A DNA stretch of 64,000 bases from Acinetobacter chengduensis. Its GTDB lineage: Bacteria; Pseudomonadota; Gammaproteobacteria; Pseudomonadales; Moraxellaceae. Every line of letters begins with the position of its first letter. Positions within the stretch are counted from its first letter, which is position 1. Location: the NCBI RefSeq assembly GCF_003664645.1, contig NZ_RCHC01000002.1, positions 186,001-250,000 on the forward strand. Reading direction: 5' to 3'. The notes beneath the pieces were generated by a model. That model did no database searches, was not told where the DNA came from, and was given only the letters and a program-made list of their open reading frames with translations. Shown here piece by piece: positions 47,465 to 56,433 of this stretch. Made by a program: the position numbers and the translations under genes.

Positions 47465-48194
47465 TGCTCATTTCTTCTAAATACGCATCAATATCAATAT
47501 GTTTAATGCTTTTACATAATTTATGTTCAAAATGTAGGGTTTCTAAATGTAAGTCCTGCATTTGTTTTAACTGCTGGGAGAGAGCTGTATGCTGAGCAGA
47601 CTGACTTTTGCTCAATCGTAAGCGGAGCTTGGTTTTTAATATTTGCTTATAGGTCCAGTAATTCACACGGCGGATTTCTTGTAAGCAAAAATAGCCAGTT
47701 GATTCAGAATCTGAACGGAATAAGTTTTCTTTGTAAAATTTAACAAAGCCAAAACTCAGTGCAAAGAAAAACAGTAAAGCCTGTAAAAAAGAACTTTCTA
47801 TATAGGCAATATTTAGGGCTTGCAAAATAATTAGCACAGTCAGCTTGATGGGGGTATGACGTACACTTTTATACATTGAAATAGAGCTGTGCTTCATTTG
47901 CTTAATAATAAGAGGGCATACCAGCATGAAAAAAATCATGATTGCGAGTACCGCAATGCCTTCAGCTCGGAATTCACTCCAAGTCGTAAATTGTTTTTGT
48001 AAAAAATCTCCAAGCACCATACTGCTTGAAACAAAAATCATGGCTGCTAGTAACCAAGGCAAGATTTCTTTAATTTCATCGATTAAGCCTTTGGTTTTAA
48101 TTAGGCTGTAAAAAAGAAAATTACGCTTAAATGCTGCAGGATATTGTGACTTTAATTGTTCTAAATACAGCAAAGCCTGTGGGATTTTAAGCAT
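47460..48194 (-). CDS. Conserved-looking membrane protein, unknown
   Basis: A 244-residue protein I do not recognise. There are four likely transmembrane helices at about 45-63 (WLLAAMIFVSSSMVLGDFL), 79-97 (GIAVLAIMIFFMLVCPLII), 117-131 and 135-153 (FLQALLFFFALSFGFVKFY), between a basic N-terminal helix and a long charged C-terminal helix (170-244) that could form a coiled coil in the cytoplasm. It is divergent from the next unknown gene (180-base gap). Confidence 0.65.
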   Translation of the reverse strand: MLKIPQALLYLEQLKSQYPAAFKRNFLFYSLIKTKGLIDEIKEILPWLLAAMIFVSSSMVLGDFLQKQFTTWSEFRAEGIAVLAIMIFFMLVCPLIIKQMKHSSISMYKSVRHTPIKLTVLIILQALNIAYIESSFLQALLFFFALSFGFVKFYKENLFRSDSESTGYFCLQEIRRVNYWTYKQILKTKLRLRLSKSQSAQHTALSQQLKQMQDLHLETLHFEHKLCKSIKHIDIDAYLEEMSK

Positions 48195-48374
48195 GGAAAA
48201 AATGAATGATTTGAAGATGCTTCAATATAAAACAATTTTCATAAAGGTGAGCAATTTTTTTATTCAGCAAGTAGTTCTTCTTATGTAAAAAGCAGAGTGC
48301 AATGAAAGATATTTCCCTTTTTATAAGCTGAATATGAGAAAATACTGCTTTAAGCATTTTTGTAAAGGCAGTGT

Positions 48375-48881
48375 ATGGCTGGTCAATCTCCTGAATCTTT
48401 AAGCGATATCGAAATTTTAGATATTTTAACATCGATGAAAAATGATGTTTTAAATACTGAGGCAGCACAAATCATCCGTAATGGGGGTAAAGCTGGCCGT
48501 CAAGAATCGCACAAGCAGGCATTGGTCGCACTTCACCAGTCTTTTGAAGATAAACTTGTAGAAGCAGTAACTTTAGCTTTAAATTTGAACGAAGCGCAAA
48601 GCAAAAAAATTCGTTATAAAAAAGACCGTATTCGTATTTTAAAAGTACGCGGTATTGATTATATGGCTGTCGATGGTGCGGAAACTGCACAGGTATTGTC
48701 ACAAGTTGCCCAAGCTATTGTACGTGAAGATGCAACAGTCACTCATGATTTGCATAACATTTTCCCATTTTGGAAAGAAGGTTGGCCAATGGTGCAGTTT
48801 GATAATGCCTATACGATTTTAGAAGATGATATTTCAATTCATTATCAAGCATTGCTAGATGCCTTGATCAGTAAACACTGA
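48375..48881 (+). CDS. Hypothetical soluble protein
   Basis: A 168-residue cytoplasmic protein that I do not recognise. It starts MAGQSPESLSDIEILDIL with AAGG about 7 bases before the ATG. The middle is basic (KKIRYKKDRIRILKVRG, about 77-93), and the end has an aromatic segment, HNIFPFWKEGWPMVQFDN. It has neither signal peptide nor membrane helix. A strong terminator follows, and codon use looks like that of its neighbours, so it is a real gene. No function assigned. Confidence 0.7.
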   Translation: MAGQSPESLSDIEILDILTSMKNDVLNTEAAQIIRNGGKAGRQESHKQALVALHQSFEDKLVEAVTLALNLNEAQSKKIRYKKDRIRILKVRGIDYMAVDGAETAQVLSQVAQAIVREDATVTHDLHNIFPFWKEGWPMVQFDNAYTILEDDISIHYQALLDALISKH

Positions 48882-48893
48882 TAAATTGATCAA

Positions 48894-48922
48894 CAAAAAA
48901 AGCGCCATTTGGCGCTTTTTTA
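48894..48922. terminator. Bidirectional terminator
   Basis: AAAAAAAGCGCC..GGCGCTTTTTT hairpin with a 4-base loop, between the hypothetical gene and the citrate transporter's 3' end. Confidence 0.9.
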
Positions 48923-48960
48923 TGGCTTGTGATTTGGATGTTGTAGTTAAGACAAGGCCT

Positions 48961-50310
48961 TTAACTTAATGAGGAATAAAATGGGAACATGCCAAAAACT
49001 AAACCAGAGACCAGCATCACTAAGCAAGTAATAATGGCCCACAGAATCGTAAAGCGTTGATGCTGACCAAATTCAATACCTGCTAAGCCACAGAGTAAAT
49101 AAGTTGAAGGGACGAGTGGAGAAAGCAAATGTACGGGTTGCCCTACAATTGATGCACGAGCCATTTCTACAGGTTCAATGCCATAGTGCATAGCAGCTTC
49201 AGATAAAATAGGCAGTACCCCATAATAAAAAGCGTCATTTGACATAAAAAAGGTCATTGGCATGCTAATAATCGCGGTAATGGGTGCTAAATAAGGCCCC
49301 ATACTGGTGGGAATAATAGCCACTAACTCTTTAGACATAGCTTCCACCATGCCTGTTCCAGCCAAAATACCTGTGAAAATACCCGCAGCAAAAATAATTC
49401 CAACCACATTCAGTGCGCTTCCTGCATGATGTGCGACCAACTGCTTTTGCATGTCAATTTGGCGGTAATTGACCACCAGCGCAATACACAATGCCACCAT
49501 AAATAAAATAGGCATAGGCAGTACATTCATTACTAAACAGATCATCAGCGCAACAGTTAATAGCCCATTAAACCAGCGCAGGTGTGCACGATTGGCTTCT
49601 GGATTACTCGAAATCTGAATATTGTCACCATGGCTGATGTCGAGTTCGATAATACCTAAGCGCTTACGCTCCATACGACCATACATATAACCCAAGAAAT
49701 ACACCCAACCAATTGCAAAGAGCATTGGTAAAACCATAGGAATAAATACATCACTTGGGTCGACATGTAAGGCACTGGCAGCACGCGCGGTTGGCCCACC
49801 CCAAGGAGATAAATTCATGATGCCACTTGAGAGCATCATCAGGCAGGCCATAATTAGTGGACTCATATTTAGACGGCGATACAGGGGAAGCATTGCGGCC
49901 ACACAAATCATATAGGTGGTCGAGCCATCGCCATCAAGCGATACAATAATAGTTAAAGTAATGGTGCCTAAGACAACTTTGAGAGGATCACCTTTAACGA
50001 GGCGTAAAATAAATTTAACGGAAGGGTCAAATAATCCTGTATCAATCATGATGGCAAAATACAGAATAGCGAATAACAGCATAATGCCTGTAGGCGCCAG
50101 TTTTTTAACACCTTCTAGCATCATTTCGCCAATTTCATGGATTTGAATATGGGAAAGGCTATCGAAGTAAAAACCCATTAACCATGCAATGAGTGCAAAT
50201 AACAGCGGAATTAAGGTGAGTGCCACGAGGGGGCTCATTCGGCGTGACATAATCAAATACATAAAGCAAATGATCATACCTAGGCCAAGTAACGTTAACA
50301 TGGTGTTCAA
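48961..50310 (-). CDS. CitMHS family citrate (metal-citrate):proton symporter
   Basis: A 449-residue inner-membrane transporter with about 12 helices. The CitMHS pattern is clear: SLDGDGSTTYMICVAAMLPL (about 125-144), WGGPTARAASALHVDPSDVF (about 170-189), and near the end MSNDAFYYGVLPILSEAA and IVGQPVHLLSPLVPSTYLLC. The family takes up citrate, in some species as a Mg or Ca complex. The divergent side has no dedicated regulator. Metal preference cannot be told from sequence. Confidence 0.9.
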   Translation of the reverse strand: MNTMLTLLGLGMIICFMYLIMSRRMSPLVALTLIPLLFALIAWLMGFYFDSLSHIQIHEIGEMMLEGVKKLAPTGIMLLFAILYFAIMIDTGLFDPSVKFILRLVKGDPLKVVLGTITLTIIVSLDGDGSTTYMICVAAMLPLYRRLNMSPLIMACLMMLSSGIMNLSPWGGPTARAASALHVDPSDVFIPMVLPMLFAIGWVYFLGYMYGRMERKRLGIIELDISHGDNIQISSNPEANRAHLRWFNGLLTVALMICLVMNVLPMPILFMVALCIALVVNYRQIDMQKQLVAHHAGSALNVVGIIFAAGIFTGILAGTGMVEAMSKELVAIIPTSMGPYLAPITAIISMPMTFFMSNDAFYYGVLPILSEAAMHYGIEPVEMARASIVGQPVHLLSPLVPSTYLLCGLAGIEFGQHQRFTILWAIITCLVMLVSGLVFGMFPFYSSLS

Positions 50311-50590
50311 TCCTTTGAGTTTTTTTAGTAGCTTTCAAAGCGCTCAGGCAGGATATAAAAAAAACCAAAAGTACAAAACTACGCATTTAAAATGTGAATT
50401 TAGTCGCTATTTTCTGAAAAAATAAAATTAATAAAACAAAAGCTTAGATACTTGGAAATAGATAAGGAGAATAAGAGTGATTTTTTATATGTAAGTTATT
50501 GTAATTTAAGTAAACATAACCATAAGTCTTTTGATGCAGTTTGGTAAAAAAGCTGTTTAAGGTCAAGCCACAAAGTACTGGAGAAATTGC

Positions 50591-50875
50591 TTAATCGTGT
50601 AGCCAAAAGCGAAAGATCAACCGAATAGGGAACATGAATAAACGCCACCAAAATATCAGCGGGTCAAAGAAAATCGAATCCCAGCCCATGCGCATTGTCT
50701 GGTCATATTCACGACGCTTTCGATTGTTGTGATTTGGAATAACCAGCCAAGAACAAATAAAAAGTATTACCGCAAATACCAAGTAGAGAGGCTCAGGTTG
50801 AATCGCGAAAAAGCGGTAAATTAAATACACCGCAGAATAAAAACTAAAGCAGGCTAATAAAGCGTGTATGGACAT
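50591..50875 (-). CDS. Small hydrophobic membrane protein, unknown
   Basis: A 94-residue protein with two clear transmembrane helices (about 5-23 and 31-47, LVFAVILFICSWLVIP), a short basic loop (NHNNRKRREYDQTMRMG) and a tryptophan/phenylalanine-rich C-terminus (FFDPLIFWWRLFMFPIRLIF) that would lie on or in the membrane. It sits between the CNNM/CBS gene and the citrate transporter on the same strand, 80 bases after the former. I do not recognise its family. Confidence 0.6.
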   Translation of the reverse strand: MSIHALLACFSFYSAVYLIYRFFAIQPEPLYLVFAVILFICSWLVIPNHNNRKRREYDQTMRMGWDSIFFDPLIFWWRLFMFPIRLIFRFWLHD

Positions 50876-50955
50876 CAGCTATATCCTTTATTTTTATTGT
50901 TTTGTCTGTTGTAACTGAAGTAGGGCCTAATTACACCCTACTTCAAATTGCTCAT

Positions 50956-52281
50956 TTAATTTGTGGGTTCTTCAATTGGTTCTTCGGCTTGCTCTAATAA
51001 GCGCGTCACCAGTAACTGGTCAATTTTAAAATGATCAACATCGACTACTTCGAATTTATAACCACCATAAATGACCGCATCAGCAGGACGTGGAATTTTT
51101 CGCAGTTTATACATCATAAAACCCGCTAAGGTTTCATAATTGTCGGTATCTGGCATTTCATCAATCGCTAAGGCATGCATCATATCTTCAATGGGTGTAC
51201 TACCTTCAATCAGCCATGAATTATTATCGCGTTTGATAATTTGCTGATCTTCCTCAATTGGTGTGACCCAGTCACCCATCACGGTAATCATAATATCAGA
51301 TAGGGTAATTACACCGACAACCAGCGCATATTCATTGATAACCACGGCAAATTTTTCTTTGGTCGAACGAAAGCGGTCGAGTAATTCAGACAGTGTGAGC
51401 GTATCTGGAATGGTGAGTACATTACGAATTGTATTTTCGTTTAATTGTAAGAGCGATTGATTGTTTAAAATACGAACCAAAATATCCTTGGCATCCACAT
51501 AACCAATCACATCATCAATATTCTCGCTACACACTAAAAATTTAGAATAAGGATATTCTGCTAGTTTTTGACGAATACTGGCTTCAGATTCTTTTAGGGT
51601 AAAATAAACTACGTTTTCACGTGTGGTCATACTTGAAGGGACGTTACGCTCTTCTAGTTCAAATACATTTTCAATGAAATGATGTTCTTGTTTTTGCAGT
51701 ACGCCTGCCTGTGCACCAGCATCCATCACTGCTGAAATATCATCAAACGTAATATTATCGTCTCGGGTTGTGTTCACTTTAAATAAGCGGAACAGCATAT
51801 TGGCAATGGCATTAATAAACCATGCCAATGGTTTACAGACCACAATAAACACTTGAATGGGGTTAATGACTGACACTGCAATTTTTTCGGGTGCAATCAT
51901 GGCCAAGCGTTTTGGCATGAGGTCTGCAAATAAGATAAACAAAGAAGTGACTAAAGTGAAAGACAAAGCAAAGCTGATACTTTCAGTCCATGGGCCGTGA
52001 TAAAAGCGTGCAACCATGTCATAGAAATAAGGGCGAAATGCGCCTTCACCCAAAATACCACCGAGAATAGCGACAGCATTTAGGCCAATTTGCGAGGCAG
52101 CAAAAAAATCTGCTGAATTTTCTTGTAGGTCGAGCACTTTTTGAGCACGCTCATCGCCCGATTCTGCCAAGATTTTTAATTTAACTTTTCGCGCACCTGC
52201 TAGGGCGATTTCAGTTAAAGATAAAAAACCAGCTCCCGCAATAAGGATGACGATGATTAGGATGTTTTGGAAGAGGCTCAC
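50956..52281 (-). CDS. CNNM/CBS-domain (HlyC/CorC-family) membrane protein
   Basis: A 441-residue member of the DUF21-CBS-CorC_HlyC family, which includes Mg2+ exporters or regulators. Order: DUF21/CNNM transmembrane domain with about four helices (1-180; LSLTEIALAGARKVKLKILAE), a CBS pair (about 210-335; VPSSMTTRENVVYF and LSELLDRFRSTKEKFAVVIN), and a C-terminal CorC/HlyC transporter-associated domain (about 350-430, DNYETLAGFMMYKLRKIP). The start is a GTG at 52279-52281. The haemolysin name is historical. Metal export is inferred from the family. Confidence 0.9.
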   Translation of the reverse strand: MSLFQNILIIVILIAGAGFLSLTEIALAGARKVKLKILAESGDERAQKVLDLQENSADFFAASQIGLNAVAILGGILGEGAFRPYFYDMVARFYHGPWTESISFALSFTLVTSLFILFADLMPKRLAMIAPEKIAVSVINPIQVFIVVCKPLAWFINAIANMLFRLFKVNTTRDDNITFDDISAVMDAGAQAGVLQKQEHHFIENVFELEERNVPSSMTTRENVVYFTLKESEASIRQKLAEYPYSKFLVCSENIDDVIGYVDAKDILVRILNNQSLLQLNENTIRNVLTIPDTLTLSELLDRFRSTKEKFAVVINEYALVVGVITLSDIMITVMGDWVTPIEEDQQIIKRDNNSWLIEGSTPIEDMMHALAIDEMPDTDNYETLAGFMMYKLRKIPRPADAVIYGGYKFEVVDVDHFKIDQLLVTRLLEQAEEPIEEPTN

Positions 52282-52323
52282 TGAGGCACCTGTGGATCAT
52301 CATTATTTTGAATATTTTTAACA

Positions 52324-52366
52324 TAAAAAAACTCGAGAGAATCAATGAAAGATTTCCTCGAGTTCT
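52324..52366 (-). terminator. Terminator after the LysR gene
   Basis: On the minus strand AACTCGAGGAAATC, loop TTTCAT, GATTCTCTCGAGTTTTTTT. The stem is long and interrupted by one mismatch. Confidence 0.85.
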
Positions 52367-52406
52367 AGTATAAGCTTAAAAAAGAAGAATTTATGAAAAT
52401 TTATGT

Positions 52407-53396
52407 TCAATAGTGAGAAAATTGAGAGTTATTCATTAAAAATTCACGGTTTTCTTCTTCAATCATTTGGCGTGCAACATACAAAATAAGCTGGCGTAAC
52501 CAACGATGTGCAGGGTGATGATGCAATAAAGGACACCACGCCATTTTTAATTCAAATTCTGGAATATAAAACGGTGGGTCTTTAATAAGTAGGTTTTGGC
52601 TTTTGGCTTGAAGGCGGGCAATACGTGTGGGTAAGGTCGCAACCAAATCAACATTAGAGGCCAACAAACCAGGCATTTGATAATGACGTGTAAACACAGA
52701 AATTTTTCGTTTTTGACCAATACGCTCTAAAGCTTGATCAATCCAGCCTAAGCCTGCTTGTTTTTCTGGATTTACACCAAAGCCCACGCCCATACCTGTT
52801 TTAGACACCCAAATATGCTGTGCATCAAGGTAACTTTTTAAGTTTAGGTTATTGGCTGCAGGATGTTTACCATTTAAAAGGCAAGAAAAGCTGTCACGCC
52901 AAACCAAAACTTGGTGAAAACTTTGAGGGATTTCATTAAAGCGGTTAATCGCAAGATCGACTTTACCTTGTTCCATATCACGGTACGACACATCACTTGG
53001 CGTTAAAAAGTCGAGCACAACATTCGGCGCTTCTGAGCGAAGTGCTTTTACTAAGCGAGGCACTAAAGTTGCTTCGGCATAGTCTGAAGTCATGATGCGA
53101 AATACACGATTAGAGGTATAAGGTCGGAATTCGGTGCGAGGTTCCAAAATCATGGAAAGATCTGAAAGCGCATCGCGAATACGAGGTTGTAATTCTAAGG
53201 CACGCTCCGTTGGGGTCATACCTTCAGAAGAACGAATCAAGAGAGGATCATTAAATAAATTACGTAGACGACGTAAAATATTACTCATTGCAGGCTGGGT
53301 GACACCCAATTGTTCTGCGGCACGTGTTACATTTTTTTCACGAAGTAGCACATCAAGGTAAATGAGTAGATTAAGATCGACACGCTCCAGATTCAT
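52407..53396 (-). CDS. LysR-type transcriptional regulator (divergent from aceA)
   Basis: A 329-residue LysR-type regulator. The winged helix-turn-helix is residues about 6-65 (VTRAAEQLGVTQPAMSNILRRL, split across 24-45), and the effector-binding domain runs from about 95 to the end. Its N-terminus (MNLERVDLNLLIYLDVLL) is of the NodD/LinR-like LysR subclass. It is divergent from aceA across a 648-base gap, so control of isocitrate lyase is a fair but unproved guess. Confidence 0.9.
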   Translation of the reverse strand: MNLERVDLNLLIYLDVLLREKNVTRAAEQLGVTQPAMSNILRRLRNLFNDPLLIRSSEGMTPTERALELQPRIRDALSDLSMILEPRTEFRPYTSNRVFRIMTSDYAEATLVPRLVKALRSEAPNVVLDFLTPSDVSYRDMEQGKVDLAINRFNEIPQSFHQVLVWRDSFSCLLNGKHPAANNLNLKSYLDAQHIWVSKTGMGVGFGVNPEKQAGLGWIDQALERIGQKRKISVFTRHYQMPGLLASNVDLVATLPTRIARLQAKSQNLLIKDPPFYIPEFELKMAWCPLLHHHPAHRWLRQLILYVARQMIEEENREFLMNNSQFSHY

Positions 53397-54044
53397 AAAA
53401 TAAATACCGAAAATAAAATCATGAAATTATTTTGATTATGCCATAAGCCATGCGCCTTGTGTAATAAACTGATGAAAAAAAAGACATCCATTTATAGGCT
53501 AGAAATACGAGTTTAATGAATAAATTCAACTATTCGGCACGAAAAATATAAGGTTTAAAATCTCTTGAACACGTGTTTGCCTGAAGTAGAGCTTATTGAT
53601 AAGTTGCTCAATTTTAAATCTGAGAGTTTGAACATTTAATGTACTTTTTTGTTGTAAAAAATAGACAGCAGGCTTAGGTGTGGTGATGTTGTTATTTTGA
53701 GCATTTTTGCCAATTTTTAGTCATAATTCACATTTTCAAAGGGCTTCACGACTTAAGTCTAATGAATAAAAAGAAAACAGCTTAGGTGAAAAATAAACTA
53801 AATTTAATTATATATATTTATTTAAAATCAATTGCTTATATAATTTTGGTTAAATTATATTTAGACTTTGATCTACCCATTTTTTAAATAAATATCGAAA
53901 ATTAATACAGAATATTGGATTAATTTTATTGGCCAATCTAATCTAGGTTCATCGAAACGAAGTGCTCTAAATCTAAACAATAAATTGAGGGTAGGATTTT
54001 AGGCATTCGTTTAGGAAATCCTAATATTATTACAGGAAAATATC
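53397..54044. other. Long AT-rich gap between the LysR gene and aceA
   Basis: 648 bases with no supportable ORF. The middle (about 53790-53900) is almost pure A/T, with several overlapping promoter-like sequences none of which stands out. Near aceA there is a hairpin (53992-54023) and then the ribosome site CAGGAAA. LysR binding sites (T-N11-A) are too degenerate here to call. Confidence 0.55.
53992..54023 (+). promoter_or_regulatory. Hairpin in the aceA leader
   Basis: TAGGATTT (53992-53999) pairs with AAATCCTA (54016-54023), an 8-bp stem about 10 bases before the aceA Shine-Dalgarno. It has no U-tract, so it could stabilise mRNA or influence translation. Confidence 0.4.
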
Positions 54045-55649
54045 ATGACTACATACTTATCAGCGATTGATGCAATCCGCGAATTAAAAGCAAAATTCGG
54101 TGCAACATGGCGCGACATCAGCCCAGAAGATGCTGCACGTATGCAAATGCAAAACCGTTTCAAAACTGGTTTAGACATCGCGAAATATACCGCTGCAATT
54201 ATGCGTCGTGATATGGCTGCATACGATGCAGACTCAAGCAAATACACTCAATCACTAGGTTGCTGGCACGGTTTTATCGCACAGCAAAAAATGATTGCGA
54301 ACAAAAAATACTTCGGTACAACTGAACGTCGTTATATCTACCTTTCTGGTTGGATGGTTGCTGCACTTCGTTCAGAATTCGGTCCTCTTCCTGACCAATC
54401 AATGCACGAAAAAACTTCAGTACCTGCATTGATCGAAGAAATCTACACTTTCCTTCGTCAAGCTGATGCAAAAGAACTTAACGATCTTTTCCGTGCGTTG
54501 AATAAAGCAAACGAAGCGGGTGACACTGCTAAAGCAGCTGAACTTACAGCTCAAATTGATAACTTCGAAACTCACGTTGTGCCAATTATTGCGGACATCG
54601 ATGCTGGTTTCGGTAACGAAGAAGCAACTTATTTACTTGCTAAGAAAATGATCGAAGCTGGTGCTTGTGCGCTTCAAATTGAAAACCAAGTATCTGATGC
54701 TAAACAATGTGGTCACCAAGCTGGTAAAGTAACAGTTCCACACGAAGACTTCATCGCTAAAATCCACGCTCTTCGCTATGCATTCTTAGAAATGGGTCTT
54801 GACGACGGTATCATCGTTGCTCGTACGGACTCTGAAGGCGCTGACTTGACTCAAAAAATCCCAGTGGTTAAAGAGCCAGGTGACATCGCTTCTCAATACA
54901 TCAGCTACTTAGATACAGTTGAAATTGACATCGCTGATGCGCAAGAAGACGAAATCCTAATCAAGCGTAACGGTAAACTTCACCGTCCAAAACGTCTTGC
55001 TTCTGGCTTGTACCAATTCCGTCCAGACACGCAAATCGACCGCGTTGTACTTGACTGTGTATCTAGCCTTCAAAACGGTGCTGACCTTCTTTGGATCGAA
55101 ACTGCAACGCCAAACGTTGAAGAAATCGCTCACATGGTTAACCGTGTTAAAGAAACAGTTCCAAATGCGAAGCTTGTTTATAACAACTCTCCATCTTTCA
55201 ACTGGACTTTAAACTTCCGTCAACAAGCTTACGACCGTTGGGTTGCTGAAGGTAAAGACGTTTCTGCTTACGACCGTGCTAAATTAATGAGCGCTGAGTA
55301 CGATGCAACTGAATTAGCTGCTGATGCTGACGAAAAAGTACGTACATTCCAAGCAGATGCTTCTCGTGAAGCGGGCGTGTTCCATCACTTGATCACTCTT
55401 CCGACTTATCACACAGCTGCTCTTTCTACTCACGAGCTTGCTCAAGGTTACTTCGGCGACCAAGGTATGCTTGCTTATGTAGCTGGCGTTCAACGTAAAG
55501 AAATCCGCGGTACGATCGCTTGTGTTAAACACCAAGCAATGGCGGGTTCTGACATCGGTGATGATCACAAAGAAATCTTCTCTGGTGACAACGCTCTTAA
55601 AGCGCATGACGATGCTAAAAACACAATGAACCAATTCGCTGCTCACTAA
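54045..55649 (+). CDS. aceA: Isocitrate lyase AceA (long form)
   Basis: AceA cleaves isocitrate to glyoxylate and succinate in the glyoxylate shunt, needed for growth on acetate and fatty acids. At 534 residues it is the long form found in pseudomonads and Acinetobacter rather than the 434-residue E. coli type. The catalytic Cys lies in DAKQCGHQAGK (about 221-231), with IADIDAGFGNEEATYLL (about 182-198) binding metal and substrate. Codons are those of a very highly expressed gene (mostly GCT, CGT, CTT, AAC, TTC, ATC), unlike its neighbours. aceB or glcB is not adjacent. Confidence 0.97.
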   Translation: MTTYLSAIDAIRELKAKFGATWRDISPEDAARMQMQNRFKTGLDIAKYTAAIMRRDMAAYDADSSKYTQSLGCWHGFIAQQKMIANKKYFGTTERRYIYLSGWMVAALRSEFGPLPDQSMHEKTSVPALIEEIYTFLRQADAKELNDLFRALNKANEAGDTAKAAELTAQIDNFETHVVPIIADIDAGFGNEEATYLLAKKMIEAGACALQIENQVSDAKQCGHQAGKVTVPHEDFIAKIHALRYAFLEMGLDDGIIVARTDSEGADLTQKIPVVKEPGDIASQYISYLDTVEIDIADAQEDEILIKRNGKLHRPKRLASGLYQFRPDTQIDRVVLDCVSSLQNGADLLWIETATPNVEEIAHMVNRVKETVPNAKLVYNNSPSFNWTLNFRQQAYDRWVAEGKDVSAYDRAKLMSAEYDATELAADADEKVRTFQADASREAGVFHHLITLPTYHTAALSTHELAQGYFGDQGMLAYVAGVQRKEIRGTIACVKHQAMAGSDIGDDHKEIFSGDNALKAHDDAKNTMNQFAAH

Positions 55650-55663
55650 GCACTGAACTGATT

Positions 55664-55697
55664 CGAAAAAACCCAGCTTTAGCTGGGTTTTTTTATG
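55664..55697 (+). terminator. Terminator after aceA
   Basis: AAAAACCCAGCT..AGCTGGGTTTTTTT with a 2-base loop region. Confidence 0.9.
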
Positions 55698-55736
55698 TCT
55701 ATTGATTTTATGATGGAAGCTAAAAGTAGAGACATT

Positions 55737-55764
55737 CAAAAAGCAGGTTTGAACCTGCTTTTAT
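55737..55764 (-). terminator. Terminator after dgkA
   Basis: On the minus strand AAAAGCAGGTT..AACCTGCTTTTT, about 35 bases past the dgkA stop. Confidence 0.8.
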
Positions 55765-55798
55765 TGCATACAATTCATTTAATTGCTTATATTTATCT

Positions 55799-56176
55799 TT
55801 AGACAGGCCAAAGAATAATAAGCCAAGTAAAGAAAATAATCGCCAAAGCTACAAATTGCGCTGCACTACCCATATCTTTGGCATTTTTAGACAGTGGATG
55901 TCTTTCTAAAGAGACACGATCTACAACTGCTTCAATTGCAGAGTTAAATAATTCGACAATCAGTGCAAATAGGCACACGGCAATCATCATAGCATGTTCA
56001 ACACGACTCACCTGCAGAAAACAGCTGGTGGGAATAAGTACGATGTTAATGAAAACAATTTGTCGAAAAGCGGCTTCATTTTGAAAAGCGGCTTTAAAGC
56101 CAGCAATTGAATATTGCGTTGCGTTTAAAATACGTTTGATGCCAGTTTTGCCTTTAAAGGGAGAATAGCTAGTCAT
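55799..56176 (-). CDS. dgkA: Diacylglycerol kinase DgkA
   Basis: DgkA phosphorylates diacylglycerol to phosphatidic acid in the inner membrane, recycling the lipid left by envelope glycan synthesis. The 125-residue protein has the usual three helices (about 35-53, 59-80 and 104-122) and the catalytic signature VELFNSAIEAVVDRVSLE, then KNAKDMGSAAQFVAL. It is monocistronic. Confidence 0.95.
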   Translation of the reverse strand: MTSYSPFKGKTGIKRILNATQYSIAGFKAAFQNEAAFRQIVFINIVLIPTSCFLQVSRVEHAMMIAVCLFALIVELFNSAIEAVVDRVSLERHPLSKNAKDMGSAAQFVALAIIFFTWLIILWPV

Positions 56177-56433
56177 GTGATATGGGGAAATTTTAGATTT
56201 TATTTATTTTATGAGACCTAACTTAAATTTGACTGAAAATCTGATCATCTCATTCAGCGAAAACCTGTGCCTTTAGATGTGAATTTTGAAATTAATCTAA
56301 TTTAAGTACATTTAATGCTTAAAAAATGCATAAAAATCAGGCAAAATTGCCACACAAAATTCCTATAACGACATTGAATAATAAGATTATTGCTTCGATA
56401 TAGATTGAAGCGACGTTTTAATAAGGTAGTGCC

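Noticed and set aside
48187-48468. 93-codon frame upstream of the hypothetical gene on the opposite strand
   Set aside because: It covers the divergent promoter region and overlaps both neighbours without a ribosome site.
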